Assembly (NCBI GenBank): GCA_035651955.1
Contig: DASRES010000042.1
Span: forward strand, 19,997-83,996
Source: Acidimicrobiia bacterium
GTDB lineage: Bacteria; Actinomycetota; Acidimicrobiia; IMCC26256; JAMXLJ01
DNA: 64,000 bases
Direction: 5' to 3'
The notes under the pieces were generated by a model, which had not been told where the DNA came from, ran no database searches, and saw only the letters and a list, made by a program, of their open reading frames with translations. The translations under genes and the position numbers were made by a program. This document shows positions 51,515 to 58,983 of the stretch, piece after piece (the first letter of the stretch is position 1; the number at the start of each line of letters is the position of its first letter).

Positions 51515-51949
51515 ATGCTGATGCGAACGGATCCGTTCCGTGAGCTCGACCGCCTCACGCAGGAGACGCTCGGCACGCGGATGCGGCCGGCGGCCATGCC
51601 GATCGACGCGTACCGCCGGGGCGACCAATTCGTCGTCCACTTCGACTTGCCGGGCGTCGACCCCGCCTCCATCGACCTCACGATCGAGAAGAACGTCCTC
51701 AACGTGTCGGCGGAGCGGCAGTGGCAGCACGCCGATGAGCTGCAGATCGTCGCGGCCGAACGCCCGCACGGGACGTTCACGCGTCAGCTCTTCCTCGGCG
51801 AGGGTCTCGACGTCGACCGGGTCGACGCGAGCTATGAGAACGGCGTGTTGACGGTGACCATCCCGGTCGCGGAGCAGGCCAAGCCGCGCCGGGTGCAGAT
51901 CAGCGCCGGCGACGGCGCGGCGAAGGCGATCCAGACAGCAACCTCCTGA
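51515..51949 (+). CDS. Hsp20/alpha-crystallin small heat-shock protein (copy 1)
   Basis: 144 residues. Short N-terminal arm (MLMRTDPFRELDRL), then the alpha-crystallin domain at about 30-125: FVVHFDLPGVDPASIDLTIE, LNVSAERQW, FTRQLFLGEGLDVDRVDASY, ENGVLTVTIPVAE. The A-x-x-x-n-G-V-L motif is present as YENGVLTVTIP. There is no clear C-terminal I-x-I motif beyond RRVQIS. An ATP-independent holdase that keeps unfolded proteins soluble. Strong SD (AGGAGGTGG) and a good promoter. Tandem paralogue of copy 2 below. Confidence 0.93.
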   Translation: MLMRTDPFRELDRLTQETLGTRMRPAAMPIDAYRRGDQFVVHFDLPGVDPASIDLTIEKNVLNVSAERQWQHADELQIVAAERPHGTFTRQLFLGEGLDVDRVDASYENGVLTVTIPVAEQAKPRRVQISAGDGAAKAIQTATS

Positions 51950-52002
51950 CTGCGCCGCGACGCCGCCGGCGCGCCGCGACCTCTCGTACGACTCAGCGCG
52001 AG

Positions 52003-52154
52003 CGGAAGGAGGTGATGGACTCGGGCGAAGGCCAAGCTGAACCATCGCGACGGTCGGTGGGCCGCGCGTGCACGTCGTGCGCCGGACCTGCTGGCGAACG
52101 CACCCCGATGCGAACCTCGGTGCGGCGCAGCCCACCGACCGTCGGTCCCTTCCG
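52003..52154 (+). ncRNA. Candidate structured RNA between hsp20 genes
   Basis: Two perfect 15-nt arms, CGACGGTCGGTGGGC at 52048-52062 and its reverse complement at 52130-52144, enclose 67 nt that can fold into at least two more hairpins (CGCCGG-acctg-CTGGCG at 52080-52096; CGCACC/GGTGCG at 52099-52104 and 52119-52124). Outside them CGGAAGG (52003-52009) can pair with CCTTCCG (52148-52154), which would bury the GGAAGGAGGTG ribosome-binding-like sequence. It could be an RNA thermometer or attenuator of the stress genes, or a small RNA. It could also be a DNA element such as a miniature inverted-repeat insertion. Confidence 0.35.
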
Positions 52155-52179
52155 TGAGGACGTCTCACTCGTCTCGTGA
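52015..52179 (+). CDS. Possible 54-residue ORF, uncertain
   Basis: ATG follows GGAAGGAGGTG directly; the spacing of 2 nt from GGAGG is too short for an ideal site. The predicted peptide starts MDSGEGQAEPSRRSVGRACT, is Arg/Ser/Pro-rich, has a CxxC, and resembles no family. Most of it is the inverted-repeat structure described above, so the open frame may be accidental. The GAGGAGGTGATG-like start region recalls that of the third hsp20 gene, so it could also be the front of a deleted copy. From 52180 to the next gene no coding signal or repeat is seen; there is one A-rich patch near 52400. Confidence 0.2.
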   Translation: MDSGEGQAEPSRRSVGRACTSCAGPAGERTPMRTSVRRSPPTVGPFREDVSLVS

Positions 52180-52526
52180 CGCGTCGTCGCCACGTCGTCC
52201 GACCCGGCAAGCCGAGGCGAGCTCTTCGTCTGCCTCCTCTCGGCCACAGGCTCGGTCCGGTGAGCGCCTCGTCGCGCCACCGCGCACGTCCACGACAAAC
52301 CGACACGCGCCGACACACCGGCGCTGCACCGCTCGCGGAGCGTCGCTCGCAACCTCGGTCGCGACGTCGCGGCGACGCACCCGCACCGCGATGCACGAAA
52401 GCGGAGAAAACGCGGAATACAGACGCAGGTCCGCGTTGTCGAAAAGGCTGATCGAAACAGCAGTCGCATCACCGGCGTGGCCGGAGCGAACCGGCCGAGC
52501 CGGGTGCCAGCGAGGGGGTGATTTGC

Positions 52527-52949
52527 ATGCTGATGCGGTTCGACCCGTTCCCCGACCTCGAGCGCATGCTCGCCTCACCGTTCCGGTCGCCATCGATGGC
52601 GATCGACGCGTACCGCCACGACGATGTGTTCGTCGTGAAGGCCGACCTGCCGGGCGTCGATCCCGACGCGATCGACGTGACGCTCGAGCGCGACGTCGTG
52701 ACGATCACCGCCGAGCGGACGTGGCAGCCCGACGAGCAGGACCAGGTGCTCGTCGCGGAGCGGCCGCAGGGAACGTTCAGCCGTCGTCTCTTCCTCGGCG
52801 AGGGGCTCGACGTCGAGCACATGGAGGCTCACTACGACCACGGCGTCCTCACGCTCTCGATCCCGCTCGCGGAGGCGGCGAAGCCGCGCAAGGTCGAGAT
52901 CGTGTCGGGGTCGAAGCCCGCGCTCGAGACGAGCGGCGCGGCGGCCTGA
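52527..52949 (+). CDS. Hsp20/alpha-crystallin small heat-shock protein (copy 2)
   Basis: 140 residues. Begins MLMRFDPFPDLERML, like copy 1. Alpha-crystallin domain: FVVKADLPGVDPDAIDVTLE, VTITAERTWQ, FSRRLFLGEGLDVEHMEAHY, DHGVLTLSIPLAE. The likeness to copy 1 in both arm and core marks a tandem duplication. GAGGGGGTG precedes the ATG; an upstream in-frame GTG at 52518 falls inside that site and is less likely. A holdase chaperone. Confidence 0.92.
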   Translation: MLMRFDPFPDLERMLASPFRSPSMAIDAYRHDDVFVVKADLPGVDPDAIDVTLERDVVTITAERTWQPDEQDQVLVAERPQGTFSRRLFLGEGLDVEHMEAHYDHGVLTLSIPLAEAAKPRKVEIVSGSKPALETSGAAA

Positions 52950-53009
52950 TCACGTCGTCGGTGGGGTCACCCGGGTGGGTGGTCCCACCCGGTCGAGGAG
53001 GTGATGACC

Positions 53010-53459
53010 ATGGCAGTTCCTGCGCGCGCCAACGGCGGCGTCGAACGCTGGGACCCGTTCCGCGAGCTCGAGCGAACGGCGAGCGAGTTGCGGCGCTACA
53101 TCGACACCGGGTTCGGCTCGTTGGTGCCCGGCCTCGCGGACATGTTCACGCCGCTCGCCGACGTCGAGGAGACCGACGACGCGTACGTCGCCGAGATCGA
53201 GCTCCCGGGTGTCAAGAAGGACGACATCGCCGTCGAGGTCGCGGGCCGGCGCGTCACCGTGTCGGGTGAGCGGCGCGAGGCAGAGCGTAAGGGCATCCTG
53301 CGGTCCCGGACCCGTTCCGTCGGGCGCTTCCACTACGAGGTCACGCTGCCCGGCGAGCTCGACGCGGAGCACGTCGAGGCGTCGCTGGCAGACGGCGTCC
53401 TCACGTTGCGGGTGCCGAAGGCGACCGCTGAACGGCCGCGCCGCATTGAGGTGCGGTGA
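53010..53459 (+). CDS. Hsp20/alpha-crystallin small heat-shock protein (copy 3, divergent)
   Basis: 149 residues. A longer N-terminal arm (WDPFRELERTASELRRYIDT), then YVAEIELPGVKKDDIAVEVA, RRVTVSGERREAERKG, SVGRFHYEVTLPGELDAEHV, LADGVLTLRVPKA and a C-terminal RRIEVR (I-x-V anchor). Closer to ordinary bacterial Hsp20 than copies 1 and 2, so it is not part of the recent duplication. Start chosen at the ATG 8 nt after GAGGAGG; GTG and ATG codons at 53001 and 53004 overlap that site. A terminator hairpin overlaps the stop codon. Confidence 0.93.
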   Translation: MAVPARANGGVERWDPFRELERTASELRRYIDTGFGSLVPGLADMFTPLADVEETDDAYVAEIELPGVKKDDIAVEVAGRRVTVSGERREAERKGILRSRTRSVGRFHYEVTLPGELDAEHVEASLADGVLTLRVPKATAERPRRIEVR

Positions 53460-53480
53460 GCCCATCCGCGGGCTCACCGC
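53453..53480 (+). terminator. Hairpin overlapping the stop of the third hsp20 gene
   Basis: GCGGTGAGCCC-atccgc-GGGCTCACCGC, a perfect 11-bp stem with a 6-nt loop that includes the TGA. No T-run follows. Probably ends the hsp20 transcript. Confidence 0.65.
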
Positions 53481-53536
53481 ACCACGCACGACATGACCAC
53501 GATCGGCGCACCGAGAGAGAGGAGGAGCACGTCGCC

Positions 53537-54685
53537 GTGCGCATCGCGATCGTTGCCCCACCGTGGGTCCCCGTCCCGCCTCCCGCGTACGGCGGGACCG
53601 AGGCCGTCCTCGACACCTTGGCTCGCGGTCTCATCGCCGCGGGTCACGACGTTCTCCTGTATGCGACCGGCGACAGCGAGTGTGTGGTCCCGCGTGCATG
53701 GACGTACGACACCGCGGCTGGCTTCCGGTATGGCGGCGTCGCGACCGAGCTCCGGCACGTGGTCGACGCGTACGACGCGGTGCGGGACGCGGACGTCGTT
53801 CACGACCACACGCTCGTCGGACCGCTCTACGCGACACGTTTCCCGAACGTCGCGGTCGTCACGACGAACCACGGCCCGTTCACCCATGAGCTCGCCGCGC
53901 TCTATCGCGCGGTCGCGCCGCGCGTGCCGGTCATCGCGATCTCGCACGACCAGGCGCAACGTGCCCGCGGTGTGCCGATCGCAGCGGTGATCCACCACGG
54001 CCTCGACGTCGACCGCTTCCCCGTTGGCGACGGGCGAGGCGGGTACGCGCTCTTCCTCGGACGCATGAGCCCGGACAAGGGCGTCCACACCGCAGCTGCA
54101 GCGGCGCGTGCCGCCGGCATGCCGTTGCGCATCGCGGCGAAGATGCGCGAACCCGCCGAGCACGAGTACTTCCGGGCGTGCGTCGAACCGCTGCTCGGCG
54201 GCGACGTCGAGTACGTCGGCGAGGTCGGTGGCTCCGACAAGCTGGCACTCCTCGGCGGCGCGAGCTGCCTGCTGAACCCGATCGCGTGGTGCGAGCCATT
54301 CGGGATGGTGATGATCGAGGCCCTCGCGTGCGGCACCCCGGTCGTCGCGACGAATCGGGGCGCGGCGACGGAGATCGTTCGCGACGGATGCACCGGCTTC
54401 GTCGTCGACGACGGCGACGATCTCGTCACCGCGCTGTACCGCGTCGCGGACCTCGACCGCGCGGCGTGCCGACGCGACGTGGAGGAGCGCTTTTCGGCGC
54501 AGCGCTTCGTCGCCGACCATGTCGCGCTCTACGAGGGCATCGTCGACGCTCGGCACGCGGTGCGCAGGAAGCGCGGCCTCGCGACGCTGCGCGCCAGCAC
54601 CGCGTTCCGGGCCGATTTCCCGGACGTACCGCGCCCGGTCACACGTGACGGGCGGGTCGCGGAGACCATGCCGGCACGCGCGTAG
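53537..54685 (+). CDS. GT4-family glycosyltransferase
   Basis: 382 residues, GT-B fold. RIAIVAPPWVPVPPPAYGGT (N-terminal glycine loop), DADVVHDHTLVGPLYATRF, VVTTNHGPFTHELAALYRAV, VIHHGLDVDRFP, ALFLGRMSPDKGVHTAAAAA and the C-terminal WCEPFGMVMIEALACGTPVV (E-x7-E). Common in actinobacteria near stress genes; it may make a compatible solute or glycolipid, but the acceptor is not evident. GTG start 9 nt after GGAGGAG. Follows the hsp20 terminator. Confidence 0.88.
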   Translation: MRIAIVAPPWVPVPPPAYGGTEAVLDTLARGLIAAGHDVLLYATGDSECVVPRAWTYDTAAGFRYGGVATELRHVVDAYDAVRDADVVHDHTLVGPLYATRFPNVAVVTTNHGPFTHELAALYRAVAPRVPVIAISHDQAQRARGVPIAAVIHHGLDVDRFPVGDGRGGYALFLGRMSPDKGVHTAAAAARAAGMPLRIAAKMREPAEHEYFRACVEPLLGGDVEYVGEVGGSDKLALLGGASCLLNPIAWCEPFGMVMIEALACGTPVVATNRGAATEIVRDGCTGFVVDDGDDLVTALYRVADLDRAACRRDVEERFSAQRFVADHVALYEGIVDARHAVRRKRGLATLRASTAFRADFPDVPRPVTRDGRVAETMPARA

Positions 54686-54705
54686 CGAGCCATGCGCGAT
54701 GCGGT

Positions 54706-55260
54706 TCAGCGAGTCCGCCGCATCCCGGGCCGTACGGCACCGAGCCCGCCACACGTTCGGCACGTCGCCACCGGCAGTCGCCGCCTCCCCTGGCACAGCG
54801 GGCATGCGAGGGGCACGGCGAGCCACCGCGTCCGGCTGGCCAGCCCGTAGCCCGCGCCGCCACACGCCGGGCACTGCCGCGCGACGCCGCCGGTGCCCCC
54901 GCACGCAGGGCAGCGCACGGCAGCGTGCGCGCTCGTCGCGCCGCGCCGGACGTCCGACGTCCCGCCATCCGCGCTCACGCGGCGCACCGGCACGTCGACG
55001 CCGCCGGAGGTCGCCGCGCCCGTCGTCTCGCGACGACGGTGAGACGCGTCGTATTCGTCACGACGGGCACGATCACCCAGCGTCTCGTACGCCGCGACGA
55101 GCCGACGGAAGCCGATCGGGTCGGCTCCAGGGTTGGCGTCGGGATGGAGCTCGCGCGCGAGCCGCCGGTAGGCGCTGGTGACCTCCGCGTCCGTCGCCGT
55201 CTGCGGGACGCCGAGCACGTCGTAGGGGTCGAACGCACGCTCGTCGCCGTTCGCGTCCAT
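54706..55260 (-). CDS. DnaJ-like protein with J domain and zinc finger
   Basis: 184 residues. J domain at about 10-72 (FDPYDVLGVPQTATDAEVTS, ARELHPDANPGADP with the HPD tripeptide, YETLGDRARRDEYDA). After a linker there are four C-x-x-C-x-G-x-G-like motifs (CPACGGTG, CPACGGAG, CPLCQGRR, CRTCGGLG) forming a DnaJ-type zinc region. The C-terminal substrate-binding beta domains of full DnaJ are absent, so it is about half the usual length and probably works on special clients with DnaK. Convergent with the GT4 gene. Confidence 0.88.
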   Translation of the reverse strand: MDANGDERAFDPYDVLGVPQTATDAEVTSAYRRLARELHPDANPGADPIGFRRLVAAYETLGDRARRDEYDASHRRRETTGAATSGGVDVPVRRVSADGGTSDVRRGATSAHAAVRCPACGGTGGVARQCPACGGAGYGLASRTRWLAVPLACPLCQGRRRLPVATCRTCGGLGAVRPGMRRTR

Positions 55261-55312
55261 GGGTGTCGTCGCGGGTGTCGTCGCGCAGGACGTTCGTCGC
55301 CAGTGCACCAAA

Positions 55313-55343
55313 ATTGTACGACGCCGCGCTGCCGCGCCGTGAA
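55313..55343 (-). promoter_or_regulatory. Candidate promoter of the dnaJ-like gene
   Basis: On the minus strand TACAAT (55318-55313) lies in an AT-rich patch that stands out from the surrounding GC-rich DNA, with TTCACG 19 nt upstream as a weak -35. About 53 nt before the ATG. Confidence 0.4.
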
Positions 55344-55376
55344 CGTCGACAGCCGTCGACCGGATCGCACCGGCAG

Positions 55377-55649
55377 TCACTCCGTGTCGGCGAACAGTCC
55401 GGCGTCCGGCGTCGTGTCCGCCGGCGTGTCGAGGCAGACGAGGAGCTGGTCGGCGTCCTCGCGGACGAGCGGGAACGGATCGCCGACGATGCCAATGAGG
55501 ACCTTCGGCCGGGGGAACGTGTGCGCGTCCCGACGGACGTTGCCGACGATCGCCACGGCATCGTCGGCCAGCATGATCCGCAGCCGGGCGTCCGGCGGCG
55601 TGGCCCGCTCCAGCTCCGACGCTCGCACGACGTTCCATCCGGCTGTCAT
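55377..55649 (-). CDS. Small hypothetical protein
   Basis: 90 residues: MTAGWNVVRASELERATPPD, then RIMLADDAVAIVGNVRRDAH, TFPRPKVLIGIVGDPFPLV, REDADQLLVCLDTPADTTPD and an acidic end. The composition is balanced (not the Arg-rich shadow type) and it is predicted to be alpha/beta and soluble. No family recognised. It is upstream of the dnaJ-like gene on the same strand but separated by that gene's promoter region. Confidence 0.55.
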   Translation of the reverse strand: MTAGWNVVRASELERATPPDARLRIMLADDAVAIVGNVRRDAHTFPRPKVLIGIVGDPFPLVREDADQLLVCLDTPADTTPDAGLFADTE

Positions 55650-55737
55650 CGCGTGACCAGATTCCTCGTCCGCGCGAGGAGGGTCAAGGTTCGTCGGCGC
55701 TCGCTCCACGCGCACGCGACCCGAGCGCTCGAGCCCT

Positions 55738-57297
55738 TCAGGCGAAGACGGGTGTCGCCGCGGGCGCGACGAGCGGCCACGGCATGCAGCCTTGTGCGGC
55801 AAGCGCGACGTCGAACAGCAACGCGTCCTCGTGATGGCGCGCGAGCACCTGCATGCCGACGGGCAGCCCGTCCACGAGCCCGGCCGGGATCGAGACCGCC
55901 GGGTTGCCACAGATGTTCGACACCATCGTGAGCGCGCCCATGCTCACGAGGTCCGGCATGCGACGCGACACGACGTCGAGGAGGCGCGCAGGCAGACGCG
56001 GGGACGCGGCCGACGCCGCGCGGATGCCCGCGAGCACCCCGCGCACCGCGTACCTCGCGAGCGTGCTGTCGCGCGCGGCGTCGACGAAGGTCCGCTGCGT
56101 CGCGCTGGTCGTGGCGTCGGCCGCGAACGCGATGTCGGGGTTCGTCGCCGCGATCACGAGATCGACCTGCTCGAACGTGCGTGCCATCGCCTCGTACGCC
56201 CTGAGTCGCAACGCCTCCGCGACCGCCGCCGTGTTGAGGTTGTACAGCGCCTGCGACGTGTACAACCCGATCGCGACCTCGTCGGTCAGGTCGGGCGCGC
56301 ACGCGGGCCAACGGTCGCCGATCTCGGCGAGCAGCGTCGCGAGGTTGCCCATCATCCACTGCGCGGAGAGGCTCGGGAACGCGACGTCGACGTCGACACG
56401 GGTCATCCCGGTCTCCTCGACGAGCGCGTCCGCCGCGTCGCGTACCCGCTCCTCGACCGCTGGCGCGATGGCGCACACCCCGCCGATCGACGGCAACACC
56501 GCGACGCGCCGCCCCGCGAGCTCGTGCGTGCCGAGGGATCGCTCCCAGTCGCCCGCCGACGGCAGGCTCGACGGGTCCGTGAGGTCGTAGCCGGCGCACA
56601 CGTCGAAGAAGCGCGCCGCGTCGCGCACCGAGCGAGCGAGGCATCCGAGGACGACCGTCACCGGCCGCGAGTACGCATACGGCGACCGCGAAATCCGGCC
56701 GTAGGTGCCCTTCATGCCGAGCAACCCCGTGTAACCGGCCGGGATGCGGATCGAGCCGCCACCGTCACCGCCCGTCGCGAGCGTGACGAGACCGCCCGCG
56801 ACGGCGGCCGCGCTCCCGGCCGACGACCCACCCGGTGTCCGGTCGTGACGCCACGGGTTGTGGGTGACGCCGTTCAGCTTCGTGACGCCGACGTTGAGAC
56901 CGCCGAACTCGCTCGCGGTCGTGAGCCCGACCGGGACGGCACCGCCGCGCCCGAGCAAACGCTCCACGAGCGTCGACGTCGTCGTCGCCACGCGGTTGCG
57001 GAAGACGAGCGACGCCTCCGTGTGCGGCCATCCGGTGACGGGCTCGAGCTCCTTGATGCCCGTCGGGACGCCACCGAAGGGCAGCGAGACGTCGGCCGTC
57101 CGCGCGACGTCACGCGCGCGGTCGGGGTCGACGAACGAGAACGCGTTGAGATCGCTCGACGCGATGGCGCGGAGCGTCGCGTCGAGCTCTTCGAGCGGTG
57201 TGCGCTCGCCATCGCGGAACGCGTCGACGAGCGAGCACGCGTCGCCCTGCCACGGAGCATCGACCACCTCGGGATCATGCCACCCCGTACGCTGCAC
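55738..57297 (-). CDS. Amidase signature family enzyme
   Basis: 519 residues. The Ser-cisSer-Lys triad can be placed: Lys in GGVPTGIKELEPV, cis-Ser in TPGGSSAGSAAAVAGG, and nucleophile Ser in GGDGGGSIRIPAGYTG. Also GNPAVSIPAGLVDGLPVGMQ near the C-terminus, a typical amidase block. Hydrolyses an amide bond; the substrate is unknown, and a GatA role is unlikely as no gatB/gatC genes are nearby. The Lys block reads IKE rather than the usual IKD. The GTG start at 57297 is only 5 bp from the divergent ATG; a GTG near 57270 may be the real one. Confidence 0.85.
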   Translation of the reverse strand: MQRTGWHDPEVVDAPWQGDACSLVDAFRDGERTPLEELDATLRAIASSDLNAFSFVDPDRARDVARTADVSLPFGGVPTGIKELEPVTGWPHTEASLVFRNRVATTTSTLVERLLGRGGAVPVGLTTASEFGGLNVGVTKLNGVTHNPWRHDRTPGGSSAGSAAAVAGGLVTLATGGDGGGSIRIPAGYTGLLGMKGTYGRISRSPYAYSRPVTVVLGCLARSVRDAARFFDVCAGYDLTDPSSLPSAGDWERSLGTHELAGRRVAVLPSIGGVCAIAPAVEERVRDAADALVEETGMTRVDVDVAFPSLSAQWMMGNLATLLAEIGDRWPACAPDLTDEVAIGLYTSQALYNLNTAAVAEALRLRAYEAMARTFEQVDLVIAATNPDIAFAADATTSATQRTFVDAARDSTLARYAVRGVLAGIRAASAASPRLPARLLDVVSRRMPDLVSMGALTMVSNICGNPAVSIPAGLVDGLPVGMQVLARHHEDALLFDVALAAQGCMPWPLVAPAATPVFA

Positions 57298-57302
57298 GAG
57301 AC

Positions 57303-58160
57303 ATGGACCCGGCCATGCGCTCCGCCGTCGAGGGCGCGCTGTCCGCCCGTGTGACGCGGGTGTCGCCGGTCCACGGCGGCGACGTCGCGCGCTCGTACGC
57401 GGTCGATCTCGACGACGGCCGCCGTGTGTTCGCGAAGACGCATCCGAGCGCGCCGCCCGGCTTCTTCACGACGGAGGCGGCCGGGTTGCGGTGGTTGCGC
57501 GAAGCCGGTGCCGTGCGTGTCCCCGAGGTGCTCGCAGTCTCGGACGACGCACCGAACCATCTCGTGCTCGAGTGGATCGACGAGGGGCACGCGACCGGCT
57601 CGACCGAGCGCGATCTCGGAGACGCGCTCGCGCGCCTCCACGAGGCCGACGCGCCGTGCTTCGGTCGGGAGGACCGGCGCACGACCGGGAGTCGTGGCCT
57701 CCCCAACGAGCCGACGACGACGTGGGCCGAGTTCTACGCGACGAACCGGCTGCTGCCGCTCGCGCGGCTGGCCCGGGACGCGAACGCGCTTCCCAGCGAC
57801 GCGATCGACGGTCTCGAGCGCCTCGCGCGCGGCCTCGAGCCGTTCGACACGGGGGAACCACCAGCTCGGCTGCACGGTGACCTCTGGGCGGGCAACCGTC
57901 TGGTCGACATCGCGGGCCGCAGCTGGCTGATCGACCCGGCCGCGCACGGCGGCAGTCGCGAGTTCGATCTCGCGATGATGCGACTGTTCGGCGGTTTCGG
58001 CCGCGCCTGCTTCGACGCATACGGGGAGCGCTTCCCACTCGCGTCGGGCTGGGAGGATCGAGTGCCGCTCCATCAGATCGCCCCCCTCGTGGTGCACGCG
58101 ATCAAGTTCGGCGGCGGTTACGTGCGCGCGTCGGTTGCCGCGATCCGCCGCTACGGGTGA
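57303..58160 (+). CDS. Fructosamine/ketosamine-3-kinase family protein
   Basis: 285 residues, aminoglycoside-phosphotransferase-like fold. RVFAKTHPSAPPGFFTTEAA (ATP-binding Lys and Glu), LVLEWIDEGHATGS (hinge), ARLHEADAPCFGREDRRTTG, ARLHGDLWAGNRL (catalytic HGDLWxGN, where fructosamine kinases are typical) and LIDPAAHGGSREFDLAMMRL. Phosphorylates ketoamines formed by glycation of proteins, allowing their repair (family knowledge). Divergent from the amidase with almost no space between starts. Confidence 0.88.
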   Translation: MDPAMRSAVEGALSARVTRVSPVHGGDVARSYAVDLDDGRRVFAKTHPSAPPGFFTTEAAGLRWLREAGAVRVPEVLAVSDDAPNHLVLEWIDEGHATGSTERDLGDALARLHEADAPCFGREDRRTTGSRGLPNEPTTTWAEFYATNRLLPLARLARDANALPSDAIDGLERLARGLEPFDTGEPPARLHGDLWAGNRLVDIAGRSWLIDPAAHGGSREFDLAMMRLFGGFGRACFDAYGERFPLASGWEDRVPLHQIAPLVVHAIKFGGGYVRASVAAIRRYG

Positions 58161-58342
58161 CCGGTCGGAATGTCACGCCGACCCAGGCGGTTGTGCAGTT
58201 GTGAGAATGGTGTGATGCTTCGGTAGGGTCCCGCGCAGACCGGCCGACCGGCGGTCGTTAGGTTGTGCACACGTCGGTGGGTCCACGACCGACGCTGGTC
58301 CCGAGTCGCGCGGGGCGCCTCGACACCGGGTGGGGGACTGGC

Positions 58343-58657
58343 ATGACGCAGCTTTCGATCGCACGGGACGACGTGGCGCCGGATGCCGCGGTGCTGCGAC
58401 TGAGCGGCGAGCTCGACATGGCGTCCGCGCCGCTGCTCGCCGAGGAGCTGGAGCGGACGGCCGGCCGCGACGTCGAGCGGGTCATCGTCGACGTCGCGGA
58501 GCTCGGCTTCTGCGACTCGTCGGGGCTCGCAGTTTTGATGTCGTGGCACAACCGTTACGAGCAGTCGGGCCGCGAGCTGGTCTTGCGGTCGCCGCAGCCG
58601 AGCCTCGTGCGGCTCCTCGAGATCACCCGCGTCGACGGCGCGCTCCGCACAGAGTGA
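58343..58657 (+). CDS. STAS-domain anti-sigma factor antagonist
   Basis: 104 residues. VLRLSGELDMASAPLLAEEL and VIVDVAELGFCDSSGLAVLM carry the STAS core with the phosphorylatable Ser in D-S-S-G. It is the second such protein in the window but has no kinase or phosphatase next to it, so its partner may be the module at 43.7-46.6 kb or lie elsewhere. ATG with GGGTGGGG upstream. Nothing else clear is seen in the 180-bp gap before it beyond a moderately AT-rich patch. Confidence 0.9.
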   Translation: MTQLSIARDDVAPDAAVLRLSGELDMASAPLLAEELERTAGRDVERVIVDVAELGFCDSSGLAVLMSWHNRYEQSGRELVLRSPQPSLVRLLEITRVDGALRTE

Positions 58658-58682
58658 CAGGCCGATAGTGCGGCTGATCCGT

Positions 58683-58787
58683 TCAGCGCGCGAGGGTCGT
58701 GTAGAGCAGCGAGCCGATCGAGATCGCGGCGACGACGATCCACGCCACGAGCGCGAGCACGATGCGGGCCCGCGTGGCCGTCGTCAT
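58683..58787 (-). CDS. Small single-pass membrane protein (34 residues)
   Basis: MTTATRARIVLALVAWIVVA followed by a hydrophobic continuation ending LLYTTLAR: a positively charged start and one membrane helix of about 22 residues. GAGGAC lies about 7 nt before the ATG on the minus strand. Too short for family assignment. It could be a real small membrane protein or chance; the good SD and hydrophobic helix favour the former. Confidence 0.45.
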   Translation of the reverse strand: MTTATRARIVLALVAWIVVAAISIGSLLYTTLAR

Positions 58788-58983
58788 CGTGAGGTCCTCG
58801 TCGTCGGTTCGCACGGGTCGCGGTCGCCTTCCCCGACCCCTCCCCACCGGGAATAGTCGCGTTACGACACTTCGCGCGCCATAGGTCCACCGGCTCAACC
58901 TCGCGCCGAACGTGACGGGGCGCGGTCGGCGTCGTAGCGTGTGCCCCCGCTGGGCGCGCAGCGGTTCGGGCAGGAGGTGCGGC

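Noticed and set aside
52165..52593. 142-codon minus-strand frame between the hsp20 genes
   Set aside because: Arg/Ala-rich, no homology seen, overlaps the start of the second hsp20 gene antisense.
51354..53000. HAIR or CIRCE operator near the hsp20 genes
   Set aside because: CTTGTCAAG at 51443 is only a short half-site-like sequence; no full CTTGAGT-N7-ACTCAAG or TTAGCACTC-N9-GAGTGCTAA repeat is present.
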